NCBI GenBank assembly: GCA_963854835.1
Contig: OY978529.1
Coordinates: 7,722,501 to 7,786,500 of the forward strand
Length of the DNA: 64,000 nucleotides
Source of the DNA: Megamerina dolium
Lineage: Eukaryota; Arthropoda; Insecta; Diptera; Megamerinidae
Reading direction: 5' to 3'
Shown here: piece by piece, positions 57,471 through 64,000 of the stretch
Layout: each line of letters starts with the position of its first letter
How positions within the stretch are numbered: position 1 is the first letter of the stretch
Notes under the pieces: model-generated
The model's input: only the letters and a program-made list of their open reading frames with translations
The model's database searches: none
Told to the model about the DNA's origin: nothing
Made by a program: the position numbers and the translations under genes

Positions 57471-57908
57471 TGTTACGTTTTTATTCTGTGAGCGTTTAAT
57501 TCTATTTGAATTACCTTGTTCGATCACTGGATTCTGTTAATGATAACTGCAACACTTATTTTATACAACTATATACAGCAACAATTTATTTAATAAACTC
57601 TATTTACAATCAACTCTGTTTATAATCAACTATTTACAATAACACTTTAATGTACTAGCAACTTTTGCCTCTGTATAGATGTTTGCGCATTCACGTTCGG
57701 AATTCGATTGATTGTCAATTCTCAACACTGGCTCTATTTATACTCTGTTGGCAACACCCTAGAATCTTCCTTTATCGAGATTCTTCTCTTCCTTTCTCGT
57801 TGGCTGGTTCTGGTTATCGCTCATTTCTTTTTGTTGACATTCGTTTCGATGCTGCCAATAGTGTCAGTCACAATAGTGATGAGTAACCAACTATCGATAC
57901 TCGTTACA
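57471..57908 (-). repeat. 3' LTR of the gypsy element
   Basis: 438 bp. It differs from the other LTR at about 23 positions counted by eye, all between LTR positions ~113 and ~375 in plus-strand order. Confidence 0.95.
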
Positions 57909-57922
57909 CTGCCCTCCTCTTA
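57909..57922 (-). promoter_or_regulatory. Polypurine tract
   Basis: On the minus strand TAAGAGGAGGGCAG directly precedes the 3' LTR, the usual site for plus-strand DNA priming. Confidence 0.8.
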
Positions 57923-57946
57923 ACCTTGTTCGTCCCGAACAAGTTT

Positions 57947-60900
57947 TTATACTTCCCCTCGATATGGCGCAAGTCGCTCCAAGTGCACTACTTTAAACTT
58001 TGCTCTTTTATTCCAGGCACGTTGAATGCGATACACTACGTCATTTATCTTTGCTATAATCTCATATGGTCCTTCCCAATGAGTCTGTAGTTTAGGAGAC
58101 AGGCCTTTCTTTCGTTGTGGATTATGAAGCATTACAAGCTCTCCTTCATAGAACCCTTTTGAATTTGCTTTCAAGTCATACCTGGCCTTCATCTTATCGC
58201 TTATCATCTGCGACCGCTCTCTGATGAACTGATGTACTTCATCCAACTGTTCCCGCTTTTCGCTAGTATAATTTCCTTCGGTTGATCTCGTTGGTGTTAC
58301 AACTCCAAACTTTAAATCAGCTGGCAGTCTTAACTCGTTTCCAAAAATTGCCATTGCCGGTGTGGTAGCCGTCGTATCATGTTGTGCGCATCTATATGCC
58401 ATGAGGAACATTGGTATATGTACATCCCAGTCTCTTTGGTATTTATCTACGACTTTTCTCAAATATTCCTCCAAGGTGCGGTTAAATCGTTCTACCATGT
58501 CATCAGATTGTGGATGCAAAGGTGTTGTACGAGTTTTGTATATACCCAGCATACGGCATATCTCTTGGAATACAACTGATTCGAAATTTCGACCTTGGTC
58601 CGAGTGTAACTCCATCGGTACACCAAAACGAGTAACCCATTGGTTGACGAATACATCCGCAACTGTACTAGCTTCCTGATTTGGAATGGGGTATACTTCA
58701 GGCCATTTACTGAAGTAATCTATAACCACCAGAACATACTTGTTTCCTGCGTTGCTTATTGGAAATGGCCCAGCTATGTCCATAGCAATTCGCTCAAATG
58801 GAGCACCCACGGTGTATTGGTGCATCTTACCTCGACTTTTCTTAGTGGGACCTTTGGCCATTGCACATTGCTTACACTTCCGAATCCAATCAGCGACATG
58901 GTCATGACATCCAACCCAATAAAATCGTTTCTTTATTTTCTCGACGGTTTTGGTGATTCCCAAATGCCCTCCACTGGAGGCTTTGTGATACTCAGCTATC
59001 ACTTCATTTATTCTCGCCTTGGGTACCACTAGAAGATCATTAGTGATTTTTCCATCCTCACTTTCCCATTCTCGGAATAAACATCCGTCTCGTAAGTGCA
59101 GGCTTTGCCACTGCGCCCAGTATGCCTTTGCTATTGGACTCTCATTAGCCATTTCTTGCCAATCTGGACGTATGCCCTGCTCCTTGTATTCCATAATCTT
59201 TACGAGATCTAGGTCGTTCCGCTGATCTTCTTGCACTCGTTCGGTGGTCCATGACTCCTCCGGCAATATATTCGTAAGTCGTATGTCGACAATGTCCTCC
59301 TTGCTTTCCACTCGAGAACAATGTTTACATTCCATTTTGCAAGGACGACGAGATAGAGCATCCGCGTTGCCGTGATGTCCTCCCTTACGATGTTCGATGG
59401 TAAAATCATAACTCTGCAGCCTTTCAATCCAGCGCGCCAATTGTCCTTCTGGGTTTTTAAATTGCAATAACCACCTTAGCGCTGAGTGGTCAGTTCGTAG
59501 ATGAAATGACTGACCGCACAAGTATTTATGGAAATACTTTACACATTCCAGTATTGCGAGCAACTCTCTTCGTGTGATACAGTAATTTCTTTCTGGCTTC
59601 GACAGGATTTTACTGTAGTATGCTATTACTTTTTCTTGCCCATCTATGATCTGAGAGAGCACACCACCTATTCCATAGCCACTCGCATCTGTGTCCAACA
59701 CAAACTTTTGACCAGGTACTGGATACGCTAATATTGGTGCTGAACAGAGTTTTTCTTTCAGCTGTTCGAATGCTTTCTGTTGGTCCTCGCCCCACACAAA
59801 TGGTTTGTTCTTTCTTGTCAACTCATGCAGACTGCTGGCGATGTTTGCAAATCCAGGAACAAATCGTCTATAGTAGGTGCATAAGCCTAGGAAGCTTCTT
59901 AGCTCGTGAAGATTCGACGGAATAGGCCATTCTTGAACTGCTGCTACTTTCTCCTCGTCGGTATGTACCCCTTCTGTTGTTACTTTATGACCAAGATATT
60001 TAACTTCTTGCCTGAAGAGTGAACACTTTTTCATATTCAGTTTAAGCCCTGCTGATTGTATACGCTCAAATACTTCTTTAAACTTTTCCAGGTGGTCGTT
60101 AAAATCTTTTCCCATCACAATAATGTCATCCAGGTACACCAAGCACGTTTTCCAGTGTAGTCCTCTGAGTACACGCTCCATCAAACGTTCGAAAGTAGCT
60201 GGCGCATTGCATAAACCAAATGGCATGACTGTAAATTGCCATAGACCATCGCCAATACTGAAAGCTGTTTTCTCTTTGTCTTCCTTACCAAGTTCCACTT
60301 GCCAGTAGCCACTTTGCAAATCAAGAGTTGAGAACCACTTCGCACCAGATAGTGTGTCCAGAGTGTCATCGATTCTTGGCAGTGGATAGCTGTCTTTTTT
60401 CGTAATCTCATTCAGCTTTCTGTAATCCACACAGAATCGAGTACTTCCATCCTTCTTCTTTACCAGCACAACTGGTGAACTCCATGGACTCGCTGATGGT
60501 TCAATAACACCTTGTTTCTGCATATCGGAAATCAGCTTACTGGCTTCGTCTCTTTTGGCCAATGGAACTCGTCGTGGTGCTTGACGAATTGGTCTAGAAT
60601 CACCGGTGTCAATGTGATGCTTCACGATGGTTGTTCGTCCTCCAGTTTTTCCATTTGAAGAAAATATTGAACTGTACTTCTCCAATACTTGTAAAGCCTT
60701 TTCTTTTTGCTGTTTGGTAAGCACACCTGCCCATTCCTCCATCTGTGCTTTTATTTCCGCCTTGCCAGTTCCTGATCCTCCACTTTTTATCGACGAACCC
60801 TTTTCGCAGTCTACTACGGCAGTAACTTCCTGGCAATGACCAATCACCATTCCTTTCTTTACAACTGTAGATGTATTAGTTGGATTTAAAATTCGCACCG

Positions 60901-61523
60901 GTACTATTCCATTTTCTTTAGGTTCTACTAACGTCCTACCAAGTATGATGTTTTTATTCGTTATTTCTTTATCTGCTTCCACCAGCCACAACTTGCCTGT
61001 CCCATCATCCACATTCATCTGTGCCCATATCACCGCTTCTGATTTTGCTGGAACCTCTTGGCGTTGACATGCCAGTACTCGTTTGATGTTCCCACTACGC
61101 TTGTAACCGATGTTCAATGGTAGTTCGACATTTGCATAACGTAGTATCCGTTGATTTAAATCTAACGTAAATCCGTTGTCAATCATAAAATCAACGCCAA
61201 TTATTACGTCATCGATGATGTCGGCCACAATGAATTCATGTTCCCATGTGCAATTTCCAATAGATACTCGTTTCTTTATCTTGCCCAGGATTTGTGCATC
61301 CTCACCCGTTGCTGTACGCAATTTTATTCCCATTAAAGGCTCAAACCTCTTTACCAAATCGCTCTTGATTATAGAATGTGATGCACCAGTGTCCAGGGTT
61401 AACATGAATTCCATATTGTCCAATTTTCCATCAATAGTCAAGCTGCTTGGCACACGCTGTAGTTGTGAAATGTGAATGATGGGGCAACCCACTGTTGGAG
61501 TCAGTTCACGCCCCGCTGAACTG
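57947..61523 (-). CDS. pol: gypsy Pol polyprotein (protease, RT, RNase H, integrase)
   Basis: Open for 1,182 codons (including the stop) from a GTG at 61492, and further upstream into the end of gag; no ATG starts it, so it is probably made as a Gag-Pol fusion. Order, counted from 61492: protease DTGAS (about residue 34), reverse transcriptase FCVDYRKLN and YLDDIIVMG (about 370-460), RNase H LDTDASGYGIGG (about 590), integrase HHCC zinc finger (GGHLGITK ... CKQCAMAKG), catalytic DDE region (MDIAGPF, SDQGRNFES, VERFNRTLEEYL), and a GPY/F-like WEGPYEI...VYRIQ near the end. No internal stops; potentially functional. Confidence 0.95.
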
Positions 61524-61540
61524 ACTCGATTTAGTTTAAC
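61498..61540 (-). promoter_or_regulatory. Predicted -1 ribosomal frameshift signal
   Basis: On the minus strand: heptamer G TTA AAC (61540-61534) in the gag frame, immediately followed by the gag stop TAA (61533-61531). After a 6-nt spacer (TAAATC) comes a perfect 11-bp stem GAGTCAGTTCA / TGAACTGACTC (61527-61517 with 61508-61498) around an 8-nt GC-rich loop. Pol lies in the -1 frame relative to gag and is open across the heptamer. Confidence 0.75.
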
Positions 61541-62967
61541 GATGGATTTGTGTTAGTGGAGCGATCGCTATCCACCTTATTCTCCTTCTTTTGTCTTCCT
61601 GGAGAATTCGATCTTGATCGCTTTCGTCGTAGACGGCAGTCACGCGCCATGTGTCCTGGTTTGTCGCAAATAAAGCACTTACCAGTAAATTTGATTTCGC
61701 GTCGACCTGTTGTTCTTGCTTCAGGCTGCACTACAGATTTGAATGCCTGACACACTGCTTCAACCAGATCTGCTGTTTCTGTTTCTAGTTGGCGTACCCG
61801 TGGCATTGGTCGACACATCAAACTGGCGGCTTCAAATGTCAATGCACTACTGACTGTTTCGGCATAAGTATTCCTTGGTGACATGACTAGGGCACGCTTT
61901 GTCTCTCCATCACGTATGCCATCTATGAATGCCTCTATTTTTATTTTTTCGACGAACTCTTCCGAATTACCGGAGAACGCTAGATGACATAAGCGCTCAA
62001 TATCGGAAGCGAATTCCTGAAGACTCTCATTACTCCGTTGCACTCGCGATCTCAATTCCACTCGATGTAATTGACTCTTGTATTCATTTCCATATTTCCG
62101 CTGGAGTGTGTCCATCAGTGATTGGTAGCTACCACGATCTTTCTCTGGAATCATCTGTAACACGTCGGAAGCATTACCTTTTAATGCGACTATTAAAGCA
62201 GCAGTCTTGTCGCTGTCATCCCATTGATTCTTCGAAGCTGTTGTCTCGAATTGAAGCTTGAAGATATTGAATGGCGTGCTTCCGTCAAATGTTGGTGGCT
62301 TTAGTTTAATTGTAGTTGACTCTCTTATCACTGATGTGGTTGCTCCACTTATTTTTATTTTATTAAGTTCGCGCTCTAATTTCTCAAGCTTTTCTTCCAA
62401 GTCATCATGTCTGTCTACATGTTCCTTCAGTTTATCATCCAAATCATCCACATGTTCTTTCAGCTCTGTGACTTTGTCATTAATAGCTCCGGAAATTTCC
62501 TGAAATCTAATCTCAATTCCCTTTTGTAGTTTTTCGATGACATGTTCTTGACGAGCCGAATGTTCTTGAAGCTTGGAGTCAATTGTTTTCTGGAATTCTC
62601 CCATAGCGTTTTCTTGACGTACCGAATGTTCTTGAAACTTGGAGTCAATGCGAGACGCATTTCCTTGAATTTCTGTACGCAATTCAGCCGAGTGTTCTTG
62701 TAGCTGTTGTTGTTGCTGCAGCATCATGGTTTTCATGAAATCCATGAGTTGACCACTCGAATCTATTTTGCTCTCTTCCTCAGCGTGCACAACTGCTTGT
62801 ATATCGGCTTCCTCGAAGAACTCATGTTCTTCTACATTAATTCCCTTAGCCTCCATAGCTTGCCTCAGCCTCACCAGCAGTTCCGCCTTTGCACCTGATG
62901 ACGATAGATTCATCTCTACCAACAGCTTTTTAAGCTGGTCCACTTTTAGTTGGTCAATTTTCACCAT
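61531..62967 (-). CDS. gag: gypsy Gag with SAP-like domain and zinc knuckle
   Basis: 478 codons from ATG 62967. Residues ~5-40 (LKVDQLKKLLVEMNLSSSGA then KAELLVRLRQAM) resemble a SAP DNA-binding fold. About 65-205 form a heptad-rich coiled coil with repeated DSKxQEHSxRQE units. About 215-380 are capsid-like (KPPTFDGSTPFNIFKLQFE, SLQEFASDIERL). The C-terminus has the CCHC knuckle CFICDKPGHMARDC and a basic Arg/Ser tail. Intact. Confidence 0.9.
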   Translation of the reverse strand: MVKIDQLKVDQLKKLLVEMNLSSSGAKAELLVRLRQAMEAKGINVEEHEFFEEADIQAVVHAEEESKIDSSGQLMDFMKTMMLQQQQQLQEHSAELRTEIQGNASRIDSKFQEHSVRQENAMGEFQKTIDSKLQEHSARQEHVIEKLQKGIEIRFQEISGAINDKVTELKEHVDDLDDKLKEHVDRHDDLEEKLEKLERELNKIKISGATTSVIRESTTIKLKPPTFDGSTPFNIFKLQFETTASKNQWDDSDKTAALIVALKGNASDVLQMIPEKDRGSYQSLMDTLQRKYGNEYKSQLHRVELRSRVQRSNESLQEFASDIERLCHLAFSGNSEEFVEKIKIEAFIDGIRDGETKRALVMSPRNTYAETVSSALTFEAASLMCRPMPRVRQLETETADLVEAVCQAFKSVVQPEARTTGRREIKFTGKCFICDKPGHMARDCRLRRKRSRSNSPGRQKKENKVDSDRSTNTNPSLN

Positions 62968-62974
62968 CTTTACA

Positions 62975-62994
62975 GAATCCCACTTCTGACACCA
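62975..62994 (-). promoter_or_regulatory. Primer binding site (tRNA-Leu type)
   Basis: Two bases after the 5' LTR the minus strand reads TGGTGTCAGAAGTGGGATTC, complementary to a tRNA 3' end of the form GAATCCCACTTCTGACACCA. From memory this matches insect tRNA-Leu(CAG). Confidence 0.8.
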
Positions 62995-62996
62995 AT

Positions 62997-63434
62997 TGTT
63001 ACGTTTTTATTCTGTGAGCGTTTAATTCTATTTGAATTACCTTGTTCGATCACTGGATTCTGTTAATGATAACTGCAACACTTATTTTATACAACTATAT
63101 ACAGCAACTATTTATTTAATAATCTCTATTTACAATCAACACTGTTTACAATCAACTATTTACTATAACACTTAAATGTACTTGCAACTTTTGCCTCTGT
63201 ATCAATGTTTTCGCAATCACGTTCGGAAGTAGATTGATTCTCACTGCTCAACACTGGCTCTATTTATACTCTGTTGGCAACACCCCAGAATCTTCCTTTA
63301 TCGAGATTCTTCTCTTCCTTTCTCGTTCGCTTGTTCTGGTTATCGCTTACTTCTTTTTGTTGACATTCATGTCGATGCTGCCAATAGTGTCAGTCACAAT
63401 AGTGATGAGTAACCAACTATCGATACTCGTTACA
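62997..63434 (-). repeat. 5' LTR of the gypsy element
   Basis: 438 bp, TGTTACG...CGTTACA in plus-strand orientation. Same length as the partner LTR without indels. Confidence 0.95.
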
Positions 63435-63484
63435 ATATTATACATAAATATTAATTTATATTAACATTAATTTATAGATAAAAA

Positions 63485-64000
63485 TTCATTTTATCGCCTT
63501 CAAAGTAGTTCCCTTCATGCGAGCGCACGGTTCCGGTGGCACTCGACTTGTCAAAGACATTTGACACCGTCAGCCAAGCCACCCTGTTCAAGGACATCCC
63601 GCTCTCATCTCTGCCCTAATCCACCAAGCGCTGGATCGCCATCTATTTGGTCAATCGACAATCGTTTATGAAGTTCAGAGTAGCACGTTCCCCATATAGG
63701 AAGGTAAAGCAAGAGGTACCACAGAGAAGAGTGCTGTCGCCTATTCTTTTCCACTTTAATCTGTCAAAGCTTCCTGCGCTTCCTGCTGGTATTCAGCTGA
63801 GATCTTGGGGAAAGACGAGGAAACGATGCTCATCACCTATAAGGCTGTCAGCAGGTCGATCATCAATTACGCGCTGCAATCTGAACGCCAGTCATTAGCG
63901 ATACTGCTCTATGCACCATCACGGGATGCTATAAGATGGCACATGAAGACTACCTACATCAAGAAACATGAATGCTAAAAGTACGTGAGCACAACGAAGT
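63485..64000 (+). mobile_element. LOA-like LINE fragment, runs off the edge
   Basis: Broken frames read LSKTFDTVSQATLFKDI, then KVKQEVPQRRVLSPILFHFN and LSKLPALPAGIQLRSW, i.e. reverse transcriptase fingers and palm of the same general type as 37690-40365, with the catalytic box region lost after GIQL. The rest may continue outside the window. Confidence 0.7.

Larger units (their letters stand above)
57471..63434 (-). mobile_element. Ty3/gypsy LTR retrotransposon, structurally complete
   Basis: 5,964 bp with a 4-bp target duplication ATAT (57467-57470, 63435-63438), 438-bp LTRs at both ends (TGT...ACA), primer binding site, gag, pol and polypurine tract. No envelope frame is present between pol and the 3' LTR (only about 40 bp), so it is a retrotransposon and not an errantivirus. 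It lies in the first coding intron of GABA-B-R1, opposite to that gene. Confidence 0.95.

Noticed and set aside
57909..57946. Envelope gene of an errantivirus
   Set aside because: Only about 40 bp separate the pol stop from the 3' LTR, so there is no room for one.

Overview
The window looks like dipteran nuclear DNA, probably from a higher fly such as a tephritid. It is AT-rich, has spliced genes with GT-AG introns, and carries many insect-type transposons: mariner, Tc1, Jockey-, RTE- and LOA-like LINEs, a tRNA-derived SINE and a Ty3/gypsy element. Nothing looks bacterial, and no CRISPR or operon structure is present. The species assignment is inference.

There are two real host genes. (1) On the minus strand, nine coding exons between 42110 and 21734 assemble by hand into one open frame of 1,071 codons plus a stop, with every splice phase compatible. 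The product belongs to the EEIG1/EEIG2 (FAM102, NT-C2 domain) family: the N-terminal C2 domain is in the first two exons and the conserved family C-terminus in the last two. Its introns are filled with mobile elements. (2) On the plus strand, 57055-57309 is the first coding exon of the metabotropic GABA-B receptor subunit 1; its later exons lie beyond the right edge. The two genes are divergently arranged about 15 kb apart.

Layout. 1-21 kb, downstream of the FAM102 gene: nested debris of mariner elements, LINE fragments, a Harbinger-like MITE family (TAA/TTA target duplications) and a TTAA-flanked MITE. 21.7-42.1 kb: the FAM102 gene, with intron insertions of mariner, SINE, RTE-like LINE, a nearly complete Tc1, long AT microsatellites, a rosa-like mariner, MITEs and a 2.7-kb LOA-like LINE. 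42.1-57 kb, intergenic: a degenerate ~150-bp tandem array, a mariner pseudogene, SINEs, microsatellites and further mariner remnants. 57.3-64 kb, first intron of the receptor gene: a structurally complete gypsy element (two 438-bp LTRs, gag, pol, no env) in antisense orientation, then a LINE fragment reaching the window edge.

The most notable observations are a textbook-like -1 frameshift signal at the gypsy gag/pol junction, a composite Harbinger-like element bracketing a LINE endonuclease fragment, a conflict between LTR divergence and intact gypsy frames, and a phase-neutral, possibly alternative 516-bp exon in the FAM102 gene. I found no convincing new multi-gene system.
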